A stretch of 64,000 bases of DNA, taken from assembly GCF_947172395.1 (NCBI RefSeq), contig NC_069093.1, positions 9,769,561 to 9,833,560 on the forward strand. The letters are read 5' to 3'. The position numbers and the translations under genes are program-made. The stretch comes from Bicyclus anynana (taxonomy: Eukaryota > Arthropoda > Insecta > Lepidoptera > Nymphalidae). This document shows, in pieces, positions 10,471 to 21,944 of this stretch. Position 1 is the first letter of the stretch, and each line of letters opens with the position of its first letter. Below the pieces are notes generated by a model. That model was not told where the DNA came from. It saw only the letters and a program-made list of their open reading frames with translations, and searched no databases.

Positions 10471-11454
10471 TTTCCATGCTCGTTTGTTCTCTATTCAAGC
10501 AATGGCGGCTTGATAAAAATAACAATGAAATAGTACCTAAGAAAAGTTTTTACTTATATATTAGAATTATTCAACAGTAGGTACGTATTAGGCCGCCAAC
10601 CCACATTAGAGCACCGTGATGGTTTAAGCTCCATATCTTCTCTCCTGTAAGAAAGGACGTCTAGCCCTATAGTTTTTAAAATAGGCTGTTATTGAGAGTT
10701 ATGTAATCAATATTACGTGGTAAAGTGCCATATTTTATTACTGTTTATACAAAAATTGAATGCATGACAAATCTATATATGTTCTCGATCATTATCAAAT
10801 TAAAATATAATTCTGTGATTCTCATTTAAAACACCAATTCTCAACACAATTTGTCTCAATAAAAGACATTTAACACATTTCGGAGAAAATAACCAGAAAG
10901 TTGAAATCTCTGACCACGTATGGAATGTCGATAAACATGAATATTTACAACAAACAAGTTAGAGAAATCTTGAGAGCCTCAGCGATGGTTTCTGACCGTT
11001 TGACCTTGACATTTGAGGCAGGTGCACGGAGATCCGCTTCACTGTACGTTTACTGTTTTCACTTTCCTGGACCCCTTGTTACAATAAAGGTCGCCTTGTA
11101 AACGGATCAAGTAAGAATTGTGTGTCTAGCTAGTAATACAAAATTAAACAGGTTATAGTGCTGTGTGCTTTGGAAAAATATAGTCACTTTATATTGGACT
11201 TACTTAAGTGTAATAATTCTTTTTCCTCATAGTTTTTATTATACCTAACAGTTAAATCTGTAGTACCTAAGCATAGTTTCCTTAATAGCTATAGGTATAC
11301 TCGCAATTTTCGGTTATTTTAACTAAACTTTCATCACTGGCACTTTATCTCCGCAAGGTGATACATTCACAGATTCCTCGCTTTTTTCCAGTGTAAGTAA
11401 CTCACTCTTAATATTTACTCTGATTTAGTGTAAACTAATAAAAGCCTACCCGTC
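10471..11454. other. No supported gene
   Basis: A 66-codon plus-strand frame at 10901-11101 has no recognised domain and no convincing splice context. The rest is AT-rich. Confidence 0.45.
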
Positions 11455-11643
11455 TGTCTAAAATTCTGTTTTTCACAAAATACGCGAAAACCATGAATAT
11501 TTAGGATTTTTTTTGTAAAATAAGTATTTAGAGTCACTCTATCTATATTCCAAATTTCAGTCAAATGGGTTAATTACTTGCGGTATGAAGGAGTAACAAA
11601 CACACCCACACACAAACTTCCCCTTTACAATATTAATATGATA
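11455..11643 (-). mobile_element. Helitron-like repeat, minus strand
   Basis: Ends with ACACACCCACACACAAACTT then CCCCTTTACAATATTAATAT, the reverse complement of a TATTATAAAGGCGAAAGTTT-type 5' end. TTTCAGTCAAATGGGTTAAT is an internal family block. The CTAG end is not clear. Confidence 0.6.
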
Positions 11644-11984
11644 TAATCAAATAAGTAATAATCAAGTGGACTATGTAATTGTATTTAATTGCACAGGAAA
11701 CATCTACCAGCTCTCCCTGATATCTAACAGAACCTATTATCATGTCGAGTGAAAGGGATAGTCAGAAGCGGACACGGCGTGGCCTTATTGAGAGGAAAAT
11801 AAAGCTATAAAATTATAGACCTCGTGCTTAAAACCTACTGTATTGGAATGTTATTGCAAAGACAGGATAGATTGCTTTTAAATTAATGTAAGTTTGCCAA
11901 TAAGTGATTGCCCAAAAAGTTCGCTTCAACAATAATCGAAATATTAGACTGCCAACTGTGTCAAGCTAAAGAGAAAAATTCTCT

Positions 11985-12245
11985 GCGGAGCTCGAGTCTT
12001 CTCTCAGAATGAGAAGCGTTAAGCCAATAGTCCACCACGCTGGACCAATGCGGATTGGCATAATTCACACACGTAGAGAATTAAGAAAATTCTCTGGCAT
12101 GTAGGTTGTCTCACGATGTTTTTCTTCACCGTTTGAGACACGTGATATTTATTTTCTTAAAATGGACACAAAAAAGTCCGAGATGCATGCCCCGAACCGG
12201 ATTTGAACCCACACCGTCCAGAATCCACTGGGCTATCACGGCTCT
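11985..12245 (-). mobile_element. SINE-B copy, minus strand
   Basis: Head GCCGTGATAGCCCAGTGGAT is at the right edge and the CTCTCAGAATGAGA palindrome at the left. The first box region is partly deleted near 12215. Confidence 0.88.
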
Positions 12246-12551
12246 TAAATATTCCGCGGTATTTTAAATAGGTTATTATTAAAAAAACTTCTATTTCTTT
12301 CTGGTTATTTATAATTAGTTGTTGGATTATTTCAGCCCGTTAATGATATATTAAAGCATAATATCATAATACTGTTATAACATAATTAATATAATTCTGA
12401 AAATAATTAGCTTAAACTATTCTATTTCTATGTTGTACTGTATTACATAAACAGCCTACTAAGCAAGAAGTATGTACCTATATTATTTTTAATGTATGCA
12501 CTAATGGTCTTTCTTTTAAAATACTTATAAAAGTCGCGTACATCGACAATA

Positions 12552-12581
12552 TTGCTAGGGGTAGTAATATACCCCTAGCAA
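12552..12581. repeat. Perfect 12-bp inverted repeat, 6-base loop
   Basis: TTGCTAGGGGTA and TACCCCTAGCAA flank GTAATA. It lies about 200 bases downstream of the coding exon's donor on the minus strand. It may be a MITE footprint or a structured intronic element. Confidence 0.75.
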
Positions 12582-12776
12582 CATTAGCCTACAGTTTTTA
12601 CCATGGAAAAAGTATTACGAAACTTTATAAAGCCGGCTTTAAGCGTCTACAAAAGTTTTAATCTCCCTTCATGATAGACTTTCTTTGGAGAATTAAAGCG
12701 AAAGTGCCTACATTAGTTATATGGAACACTCGTAAAAAGTTTATAAAGACGGTATCATGTTAAAAAGCCTCCTTAC

Positions 12777-12821
12777 CTTGTAAATGCCATCGACAAGCTT
12801 TGTAAGTTCCTCCGTCTCCAT
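12777..12821 (-). CDS. First coding exon of an unidentified host gene (N-terminus)
   Basis: The minus-strand reading is METEELTKLVDGIYK, 15 codons, followed at once by AAG|GTAAGG, an excellent splice donor in phase 0. The ATG lies in the strong context TTCACCATGG. An in-frame TAA lies four codons upstream, so this is the only possible start in the frame. The peptide is hydrophilic and acidic with no signal peptide; it would be the N-terminus of an intracellular protein. I do not recognise the family. Later exons lie to the left, in this window's repeats or beyond it. The exon is free of repeats while everything around it is repeat-laden, which fits purifying selection. RNA evidence would decide it. 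Confidence 0.65.
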
Positions 12822-12993
12822 GGTGAAGGATTATAAGTAACGGTTACTATAGTAAAATTACACTGGATAATTCATCAGGAATAGTTTTCACGGGAAAAAC
12901 GATTTTATCACTAACAGCACAGAATTCACATTTCAAATGCACTAAATGTTTCTATTTGTCACTGTTCACTTAAAACACGATCCGTTTAGGCAT
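12777..12993 (-). other. Complete internal exon: 5' UTR plus first codons
   Basis: The minus-strand acceptor is a T-rich tract ending TTTTCTTTTGTTACAG, and the exon begins ATGCCTAAACGG at 12993. A 172-nt untranslated stretch follows, then the ATG at 12821 and the donor after 12777. The first ATG (12993) opens a short upstream frame (MPKRIVF, then stop), a possible uORF. Having an acceptor upstream of the start codon means at least one non-coding exon lies further right. Total exon length is 217 nt. Confidence 0.65.
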
Positions 12994-13264
12994 CTGTAAC
13001 AAAAGAAAAAACATTTATTAGAAAAAAAATATTGCAATAAACAACTGAAATCCAAATCTCTCGGACGCAACCTTTTTTACAATGATAAGTTTTACGATTA
13101 TATTTTACGTTTGTTTTATAAAAAAAGTTAACACCTGTTATTTACAAACTTTTTAGCATTATATTTTGGCAAATTAAAATAAATAAGTATTTATTATTTA
13201 TAATAAGACTTTAGACGAATAAACAAAAGTTGTGAATACTTTAAAAGTAAATGCTAAGGTACCT

Positions 13265-13375
13265 CTAGTTCACAATATAGATACGTGCGTCCGCTCGTAA
13301 GCCTTCGAGTCGAATCACTCGAGCCGTGAGCTCGTATCTTGCAAGTGTTTAGCAACGCAGTGACTGGGAATGGCC
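13265..13375 (-). promoter_or_regulatory. Candidate promoter or non-coding first exon
   Basis: A CpG-rich island in AT-rich DNA, 270-380 bases upstream of the coding exon on the same strand. The minus strand reads CCCAGTCACTGCGTTGC (weak initiator-like), then CGCACGTATC, and ends in ACTAGAG|GTACCT, a weak donor at about 13262. A short intron to the acceptor at 12993 would follow. The island is seen; the promoter role is inference. Confidence 0.35.
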
Positions 13376-13827
13376 CGTTGATGTCTAAACCTTTGTACTG
13401 TTAGATACCTAATTGTTCAGATATGCTGGTATTTAGGATGGACATTTCGCCACATCTCGGGTCAACGGCATACATACATATGTTTTTAGAAGCGTAAATA
13501 TTTTTTCATGTTAACCGTTAAGTTGAGCTTAAAAGGCTTTTCATGTAGGCAATTTTATTAACACGTTTAAGTGAGTTTACCGATAAAGTTAATTTTTGCG
13601 CGGTAATTCAAACATTTATTTTCATTAACAAAAAAGATAATAGGACAAGGAGGTCCACTAGTATTATAGAAATCGTGATCCGAGAGTTCGTGACGTAAAA
13701 TGTTATTAAGCTCGTTACGAAATATTGTCAATGCCACAAGAATAATTGCCGGCGTAAATGTTGGTTAGCAATTCGCGCCAAATGTTACCTACACCCGAAT
13801 TATATGAATACAATAGACCGGCTAGAA

Positions 13828-14434
13828 CATTGGTTCTCAACGTGGGTGATAATTCCCCCTAGAGGGCCTTTTGTGATTTTCAGCAGGCAGTAAAGAACTA
13901 GTAAAAACTAAGAGATAGTACAGAAGGAAATTTGATTAGTTGAAATAATGTTATACTCGTCGTTAAGTCTAAAATCTATAACTCTCAAAATAAATGTGTA
14001 AACATTCACAGAATAATTAAATGAAAATTAAAAAAAAACTAAATGATTTTAAAATTGGTAAACTTCAAACTGGATAGTATAATAATGACGTTTCTTAGCT
14101 AGTCATGAATTGTCATCAGCTCAGAGCGTGTGAAAAATTTCATCCTAATCAAAGACCGGGAAGTGGGTCAAATTAAAATTCCAAGATTTTCTTACATACA
14201 TACAAGTGAAGCTAATATGAAGCGTGTAAAAATAAATGTGCGGTCGGAGAACCCCGGCCAGGAATAAAGTTCTTCTTTATAACTCTTTGACTTTGTCTAT
14301 TGCTTTGAACTGAGTTTTTCACAAATCCCGCGGGAACCATGGCTTTGTTTTGTTAATTTTGAAAAGCATAAGAATTTCGGATGGAGAAACATTATCAAAG
14401 AGGGTGGTGGGCAAACCAAGGTTGAGAACCTATG
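13828..14434. mobile_element. hAT-like non-autonomous DNA transposon, 607 bp
   Basis: The terminal inverted repeats are CATTGGTTCTCAACGTGGG and CCAAGGTTGAGAACCTATG, resembling the CAGNGGTTCTCAA ends of hAT elements. The flanking octamers GGCTAGAA (13820-13827) and AGCTAGAT (14435-14442) agree at 6 of 8 positions and look like an aged 8-bp target-site duplication. The interior has no transposase frame. Confidence 0.75.
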
Positions 14435-14442
14435 AGCTAGAT

Positions 14443-15431
14443 GGTAACGCGCATATTCATACGCCCACTAATCGCTAAATAAGAAGACGCTCAAGCGTCC
14501 GCGATGTTTTCTACAAGCATATGGCACGTTTCACTGTTGCTTTCTAAGTTTACGCAATTTATATGTTGTTTTACTCGAACACCGTCAAAACCACTAACAG
14601 AATGAGCGATGTTGGTGTAAAATTAACATAATGACGCAAGAGATGCACTCGCTCGATGCTAATCATATGCATAGCCCGTCGCGACGCCTAAGTTCATTAA
14701 ATACGAATAATAACTCCCACCCAATGTTTGGCAAGAATGAATTAGTTATAAACTTGTTGCTTAATTAAAGCCTCTCAGAGTAAAACTCAATTTTGTCATG
14801 CAAAATTATTTATCCACGCTGTATCGAAGTTGTAAATGTAATTACTTTCTGCTGCCATGATGTAAGCAGGTGCACTTTTCTATATGCCTTTTAAGCGCTT
14901 AGGAAGAATTTTTTAAGTAATTTTTGAAAGTAACACTTGACGGAACTAATATACCACTGATCTTAAGTGAAAAACTATCTTCTATAAAGGAGAACATTGT
15001 TACTTAAAAATACTTATTTATTTATTATTCTACAAAAGACATATTTAAATTAAGCCTAAATATAGTGCACCATAAACTATAGTCGGTTTTACTGTGCGTT
15101 GATGATTATTATATTTATACAGTCTTTAAAATAAAAACAAACAATATAAAGAGAAAAAAAAGGTAATTAAAAATAAAAAGCGTATTGTTTTTTTTATTCT
15201 TTATTTTCATACCTATATTTCATCCCCCCTGTCACCAGTCTACCTATTTTACGATCCCAGAAAAGTAATTTTTGCATTTACATAACACTAATTATTGTGC
15301 CCCGAGTAGATCCCGTTCTCGAGGGAATATCGCAAATAAAAAGCTAATTTTAGTTCTAATCAGTTCAGCTATTCTTGTTTTGTTCTATAAATACAACAAA
15401 ATTCATATTTGAATTCATAATATTTTATTAG
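14443..15431. other. No gene recognised
   Basis: AT-rich DNA. A possible Helitron remnant (GAGTAGATCCCGTTCTCGAG) lies near 15305. Confidence 0.45.
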
Positions 15432-15506
15432 TCCTCATTCTCACGAGAGTTTTTTTAACGGACGTCAAAAAAGCTCTCGTACAAATGAGGGCTTTTTGAG
15501 CCCTCA
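15432..15506. mobile_element. Short MITE (AACGGACGT family)
   Basis: CCTCATTCTCACGAGAGTTT, TTTTTAACGGACGTCAAAAAAGC and CTCGTACAAATGAGGGC make an internally shortened foldback related to 42841-43072. Confidence 0.65.
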
Positions 15507-17945
15507 TTGAAGTCTACAAGAGAAGTGCTAAACATTGGTATAATAAAAAGTTTTAGTAGAATGCACAATCAACTACTAATATTTAACACTGAAAACACTG
15601 TTTTTATTGTTAATCTATTGTAATAAGAGCGTTCAAGTTTCCCCGCGTCACACGAACAAAATATAAAACACATTTCCAGCAAATCCGTAACTCCATTTCG
15701 AACAAGAGAGATTTACGCCGCGATCCTCCAAGCATGAGCCCACACGGGACAATCCTGAGCGAGCTACGAGCTTTACACTTTCCTTACTTTTCTATCTACC
15801 CGAGGCGTAAAGAAACAAGTATGCGACTGCTTATTTGAGTTTAAACTTGTTTAGTCCGATCGAACTTGTTTCCTGCGGATTTAGAGTAAGCAAACGTTAG
15901 TAACTCTGATTTCTAAAGTGAAAATCTAGATAGTGTTCCAATCTACGTGCTATTCGGAAAACATAACTGAAGTTAAGAACTACCTGGTTTGAGAGTTTTG
16001 AACTTTGATCGACTTTTAGATGTGATGGGATGTTGTAAGATAACGTTATGTCTAGAGCTGTTTTATTTATCAGCCTGTTTAAACGGCCCACTGTAGAAGC
16101 TCATTAGAGAGGCCCACTATAGACCAGGCCTCCCTCCTCTTGTAGGAGAGGTGTGAAGCTTAGTCCAACACAAATAAGCATGACAGGCTTCAGACTGATT
16201 GGCAATGATAAACATTGCATTGTATCTATTCGTGGTTTTCTTTTGTTATTTTTTCAGGTAAACAAAATTTTGAAATACTAATACACGAAAAGTAGATACA
16301 GAAAACTTTTCGAAAAACTTCTGAAGAATTTTAGCTTAGACCATAAAATTGGAATTTCTCCTTTTAAAATACATACAAGTAAACAATTCAAAATCGTCGT
16401 TATGATGGTATTTAAACGAAAAATGTTATTTTTTAATAAGTATGCGTTATATTTTTCTACTAAAGTCAAATTTAGACTATCAGCTTGGAAAGTTTCGAAC
16501 TTTGATTGTCTTTTAGTCGGAGCCATTTGATTTTCATACTCGTATAAGAACTTTTAGGGCAGACAGCTTACTGTAGCTTGCCAACTCGTTGCGATTGTAT
16601 GGACTGAGAGCATGTGATAGTCAGACATATCACATTTTGTGAAGGCTGAATGTTTGTCAGCCTACGCTCCTACCATTCTTATGTAAAACAGCCAATTATG
16701 AAATTGGACCTGTTGTGGGTTTGAAAGTATAAGGGCTCTTAATGAAGTACAAAGCGTATTTTGTTAATATTATCATCATGTTCCTTGGCATGATATATAA
16801 GAAATCATGTCCCCAAATTACGCCAGTCACATATCTTCGTGGTAACCCTCCAAAAACACCGTTAATGATCGAACATTGAGGGTCTTCAGCGAACGCTTTT
16901 CACGAAGTTATTGGTTTGGCGAATGGAGATTGGTCTTATTCTTTGCGAACACCACACCCACCCTACACAAACACCCTTAAAAAAGTCAAAAAATTTCGCT
17001 TTATGCTTCGGAAATTGAGGATCTGGAACCCTGAACCTGAACCTTCCAAAGCTACCCCAGTATTTTGTACTGGGGTATATTTAGCTATCATACTATAACC
17101 GGACTGTTGTTCAAATGACAACTACTTTTATTATTGTCAAAGCATTTACAACAAGGACATTGACAAAGGTGATATCCAAAATTGGGCCCACTTTTTAGAA
17201 CTATCAGACATTATTTCAGAAGAAATATTATCATATTTTGATTAGATATGTCAAATTATTGTCAAGTCCTTATTAAAACTTTCGCCTGTCACTTATACAC
17301 AGACAATACAATGAATTTTATGTCAAATGGATTCGAATTATTGCCCACCTGTAACAAATAATTTAACTGATTAGGCAAATATACATTTCTTTGAAAATTG
17401 GCTTCATGAGTCCTCCCATTTTCAGCTCTGTATCATTTGTATAATTTGGGCCCGATATATCGAGATTGGGTTTCTCCCTTCATAAAATGTGGTAAGTGTG
17501 ACTACCGCAGGCTGTCATTGTAGCAGTAAATGTGCAAGTCGACGGTAGCCGTGTTCTGCTGACGAACCTTGTTATCGTGAATGTAATATAATATGATTCA
17601 GTACACTTTGCAACTGAATATTCATATTCACATTCTTGCTCCAGCGCTTAGGCAAATCGGATTTGTATAGAAGACACTGGACGTCGTTGGATCGATACAG
17701 ATTTGTTTCCAAGCCTTTGTTACCTTTGAAGGCGTATATTGTATTTGTGGAGAGGACAGCAATCTTTTATACTTAAGCTTTATACATCATAAGTAGATTT
17801 GGTTTTGAAATTTCATGTAATCTCTCTCAGAAAATAATTGGAGATATCACTATACTTAATAGAAAATTCTTTAAAGAGATAAGTAATTCTCGGTGTAGGG
17901 TTTTTTTTAAATCTTGTCAATTTTAATCATAAAATCAATCATAAA
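15507..17945. other. No supported gene over 2.4 kb
   Basis: Mostly AT-rich with short open frames on both strands that lack domains. A CpG-richer spot lies near 15715-15770. TTTGTCAGCCTACGCTCC at about 16655 resembles RTE coding sequence but is too short to call. A hairpin lies at 17053. Confidence 0.45.
17053..17077. repeat. Perfect 10-bp inverted repeat
   Basis: TACCCCAGTA, loop TTTTG, TACTGGGGTA. Isolated hairpin with no flanking element seen. Confidence 0.7.
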
Positions 17946-18023
17946 CTAGCCCGTGCTGGTAATCGAACCCAGGACATCGTTGTTGAGAACAATAGCACGA
18001 CCAACTGCACCAGAGAGTCCGTC
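17946..18023 (-). mobile_element. tRNA-like SINE head (family D), minus strand
   Basis: The minus strand reads GACGGACTCTCTGGTGCAGT, TGGTCGTGCTATTGTTCTCA and GGGTTCGATTACCAGCACGG, an A- and B-box pair. It is related to the relic at 61800-61865. Confidence 0.6.
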
Positions 18024-18299
18024 AAAGAAGGTATACGAACTTTACATAATGTTCGTAGATACTTATGCGATGTATCTTAATAAAGATTATTATCAAATTA
18101 GAATTAAGTTCACTTCCTCGCGAGTTAAACATTACCTACATAAATATATATATACGATATCTACATACATCTTAATCATTTAATAATAATTTTACCAACA
18201 TATTAAATAGTGGTAGGTTCGAGTCCTCGGTTGAGGTTTGGACAGGAATGTAATTAATTAATAACTAATTTTTCTGTATCTAACTTTATTGTAACTTTA

Positions 18300-18445
18300 T
18301 GCGGATTGGCAGACTTCATACACGTGATAATTTCTTAAAGTGCACACGACTGAAAAGTTGGAGGTGCATGCCCCGGATCGGATTCGAACGCACATCCTCC
18401 GAAATTAAAGACAGAGGTCATATCCACTGGGCTATCACGGCTCTT
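18300..18445 (-). mobile_element. SINE-B copy with internal deletion
   Basis: The head (AGCCGTGATAGCCCAGTGGA, B-box, GGGGCATGCACCTCC) is intact. The segment between ATGAAGTCTGCCAATCCGCA and the poly-A-like AAATTA stretch is deleted. Confidence 0.85.
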
Positions 18446-18704
18446 ATCTAAAAAAGTATAATGACTTGTAAACACCTCTCTCAGTTGTATAGACACTAGA
18501 CAGTCTAAGGCTCAGTTTGTACATCAGATTATGGCCTGTGTATAGGATTATGGCATGTGTGTATGGGAACGTCAAGTGTCAACTGCACTTGCGGACTCGC
18601 CACTAATGGCATTCTGATACACTCGGGAAATATCCCATAGTGTATTCGTGTATAATGAGCCGTCCAAGTGACGGGACTGTTTCAATCATTCATCGGCTTT
18701 ACTC
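18446..18704. other. No feature recognised
   Basis: Non-repetitive sequence with local GTGTATxGGA duplications near 18535-18570. Confidence 0.4.
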
Positions 18705-19013
18705 GATCGATAGTTATGCTATTGAAATTTTGCATCGATAGTGATACAATTGAAATATATGCATCGATAGTGATACAATTGAAATATATGCATCGATAGT
18801 GATACAATTGAAATATATGCATCGATAGTGATACAGTTGAAATATATGAATCGATAGTGATACAATTGAAATATATGCATCGATAGTGATACAATTGAAA
18901 TATATGCATCGATAGTGATACAATTGAAATATTAAATTTATCGATAGTGATACAGTTGTAATATATGAATCGATAGTGATACAATTGAAATATATGCATC
19001 GCTAGTGATACAT
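18705..19013. repeat. 29-bp tandem array, about 11 units
   Basis: The unit is about GATACAATTGAAATATATGC followed by ATCGATAGT. CGATAG cores fall at 18736, 18765, 18794, 18823, 18852, 18881 and 18910, then (after a 3-bp insertion) 18942, 18971 and a mutated CGCTAG at 19000. An outlying core lies at 18708. The units are nearly identical. The array is open in two minus-strand frames because 29 is not a multiple of 3, which explains the repetitive frames; they are not genes. Confidence 0.95.
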
Positions 19014-19509
19014 TTTGTTTTATTTTTAACGCGCGACGCAAGGAAGGGTGTTATAAGTTTGAGTTATTTTTTTTGTATGAAAGGTGACTTATGAGCGATT
19101 TTAATCAATGAAATTTAAATATATTTCATTGGAATTTTTTAAGCGATTGTACCTACTCAAAATAGATTTTTTTCCAAAAACAATTCAATTGATCATTGTA
19201 TGTCCTAAAGTTTCAGTTTTAATTCTCCTAGCCTATTTAAAAATTCAAGCTGCAACATTAGACATTTTTATTTTTAGCTATCGTTAAGTTCAAAGTTTCT
19301 TGCAATGTCCAACTTAGTTTGTAGGAAGCGAAAGCTTTAATTTGCAATACTTGGTATATATTTTAACTGTGTTATGTATATGTGGCTATATTTATCTATG
19401 ATTTTAATGTAAGATATTTTACTTTAAATAATAAATACGTGTTAGGTACAATGAATTACAAAATTCGACGAAGTAACGCCATTTATTTAATCGACCATTT
19501 ATTAACAAA
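19014..19509. other. AT-rich DNA, no feature
   Basis: No gene, head or inverted repeat recognised. Confidence 0.5.
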
Positions 19510-19689
19510 CTAGCTGACACCGCGCGTGGTTCCCGTTTCCGTAAGAATATGAGGATAATATATAGCCTATAGCCTTCCTTGATAATTAGACTATCTAACA
19601 CTGAAAGAATTTTTCAAATTGGATTGGTAGTTCCTGAGATAAGCGCGTTCAAACAAACAAACTCTTCAGCTTTATAATATTAATATAGA
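19510..19689 (-). mobile_element. Lep1-type Helitron, minus strand
   Basis: Begins CTAGCTGACACCGCGCG (reverse of the 3' end) and finishes AGCTTTATAATATTAATATAGA (reverse of the 5' TCTATA start). Slightly diverged, full length. Confidence 0.88.
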
Positions 19690-19961
19690 TGTTATTTACA
19701 TCTTAAAGGAAAACGCTGAAAGGTAAATGTGGACGCTTAAAAGCGTTTACGGTTTGTTCATAATAATTAATATGTTAATGATAAATTTTAAGTTAAATTT
19801 TGTTAATTATCATTTAAGTCAGCGACGCACGAACGCTAATTAACGCTTGAGGTTAAGCGTGACTTAATTATAAATGTCTTTTACTCAGATTTATTAAGTC
19901 ATGTGTTACGTAACTTACGATATGAGTAGGTAAGACACAAAGGAATGAAATGTTTTAAATT

Positions 19962-20270
19962 TTTTTTAACCGATTTAAAAAAAAAAAGAATTTCTCAATT
20001 CGACTCGACTTGGTTTGTTACCTCAAAACTTCAGTCAAAAAAAATAAGCGTATATGCTACCTTCTGATCACTTTGGAGGCGGTGCCAAAACAGTAATGCC
20101 TTAACTAAAGCCAATTAAATCAAACAGTTTTAGGATTTAAAGACAGTTCTTTCAGAATCGGCTTGGCACCGTATTCAAAGTGATCAGAAGGTAGCACAAT
20201 ACAATGTTATTTTTCGCTTTTTAGTTTAATTTTTTGATTTTGAAGTCCGTTCAACTTTTTGTTAAAAAGA
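19962..20270 (+). mobile_element. MITE of the ACCGACTTCAAAA family
   Basis: TTTTTTAACCGATTTAAAAA at the left and GATTTTGAAGTCCGTTCAAC at the right. Inner GCTACCTTCTGATCACTTTG and CAAAGTGATCAGAAGGTAGC form a second, perfect 20-base inverted pair. It shares the CAGTTCTTTCAGAATCGGCT block with 1804-2335. Confidence 0.75.
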
Positions 20271-20426
20271 TTTTATCATTAAGATGTTTACACTATTTGC
20301 GTGAAAGATTAAGTAGGTAAAACAGAAACATTCGAGTAGCATAAAGTAGGTATATTACTTAATGCCTTACTTTTTAAAACAAACTAACCCTATATGATGA
20401 CGTGAAGAATTTTGTAATGAAATTAG

Positions 20427-20560
20427 AATAAGAATAAGAATTGTTTATTTAATTAAATTCATAAATAGTTTATCAAAAATGTAAGCTCATAGTTTAGTTC
20501 TATCACACAATTGCATCTACATAATAATGTGATAATAATGTGTATAAAATCTTGGCATTA
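20427..20560 (-). mobile_element. LINE 3' end, minus strand
   Basis: AATAAGAATAAGAATTGTTTATTT is the reverse of an AAATAAACAATTCTTATT tail typical of insect LINE 3' ends. The body beyond it is decayed. Confidence 0.5.
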
Positions 20561-20820
20561 GAATGTAATGTATAATAAGTACTTTAACTTCTTATACAAT
20601 ATTATTATAAAAATAATTAACTCGAAACTTATTTACAATATTGTTAAAGAAAAATATCAAATTTACTTAGTAGAATATTAATTTTTCTATTATAGTAATA
20701 GAACGCGACGTTTTCAAAATATACCTGCGTTTTCTAATCATTTGGTAATTTATTAACCAAATTTTGAAATTAATCATACCAAAGCAATTATTATTATTTA
20801 TTTAGTTATGACAGTATAAT

Positions 20821-21316
20821 GGGGATGATGACTAGGTTTGAATAAATTGATTTTTATGATACGATCGGGTAAATAAGGTCAATGTTAACTAATTTATACA
20901 AAAAAAAGCAAAGAATGTTTGGATATTTGCAAAATAAATAAGATTATAAAATTTCAAAATCTATCAAATTTTTTTTTATCGTAATGAGTTCATACAGTTT
21001 TAGCTTCCTTACATTAAATGTGACATTTTTCAATAAATAAACTACAAACATAAACGCACAAATAACAAAGATATTAGTGATTTTGTTTAAACGCCCATAC
21101 AAATCTAATGATCAGCGAGCCAAAGACGTCACTAGTTCGTGCCATTTTGTATGGAGCGTTTTTCAGGGATCCGCGGCAGCGCCGCAAATCTGACTCTTTA
21201 AATCCCTGTAGCTCCGAAAGTAATGATCGCAGATACCCTGTTACTTTTAGAAAATTGCTTTACTATTAGCATACTCTTAATTTATATACAATTAAAAAAA
21301 ACTGTCATCATCCCTA
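20821..21316. mobile_element. DNA element with GGGATGATGAC inverted ends
   Basis: GGGGATGATGAC at the left and GTCATCATCCC at the right frame about 500 bp. Inside lie GATCCGCGGCAGCGCCGCAA and a CTGTAGCTCCGAAAGTAATG block that I recognise as a recurring lepidopteran repeat. No transposase. Confidence 0.65.
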
Positions 21317-21369
21317 TTTAACAAATGAAGTCTTTCTAATTTCCCAATAAATGAACCCAAACATAAAAT

Positions 21370-21640
21370 ACATCTATAGCGCAGATAGTAAGCGCCAACC
21401 GTCTGGGCGGCACCCCACAAAAACTAAATTGCCTTCAGCCAAACTTTTCAATGGACACGGGTGACACGGCCGTCTATAGACCACTCTATAATCCGTGCAG
21501 GGGAGAGACTCATTACGACAGTGATTGCTACAGTATGCGTGTATTGTAGCAATTGTGTTACCTGTACTTTGTTGCAATTGGTGGTAGTCAATCGGAATCG
21601 GGATCGACATCTTTTCATCATTTTGAGTTAATTATGCTTT
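21370..21640. other. GC-richer unexplained segment
   Basis: A 78-codon minus-strand frame is open at 21374-21610, with cysteine- and histidine-containing stretches. The spacing matches no motif known to me. It may be an old transposon fragment. Confidence 0.3.
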
Positions 21641-21944
21641 TGAGTTATCGAATGAGTAAGTTGGTATTCTATTAAAATATACGAGAGGAAAGGACAAGGT
21701 TAACAAGTTATCACAGTCTTTTCTCCGCAAGCAACGAATGTTGTTAATAAACCCCCAATAAAAAGGACAAACAAAACATTATTATAAAAACAAAAAACCC
21801 AACTGCTTAAGCGTAATGAACTGAAAAGAGGAAAACAAGTATCACAATATCTATATAAAGTTCGAACTAAATTCTTTATGCATGCGGTGACAAACATTGA
21901 TATTTCTTTCTTTGCCCGTAAGAAAGTATTATTGGTCCCCGCTA

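Noticed and set aside
18682..19041. Two long overlapping minus-strand reading frames with HYRC-type repeats
   Set aside because: They are the translation of the 29-bp tandem array, which stays open because the unit lacks stops in these frames.
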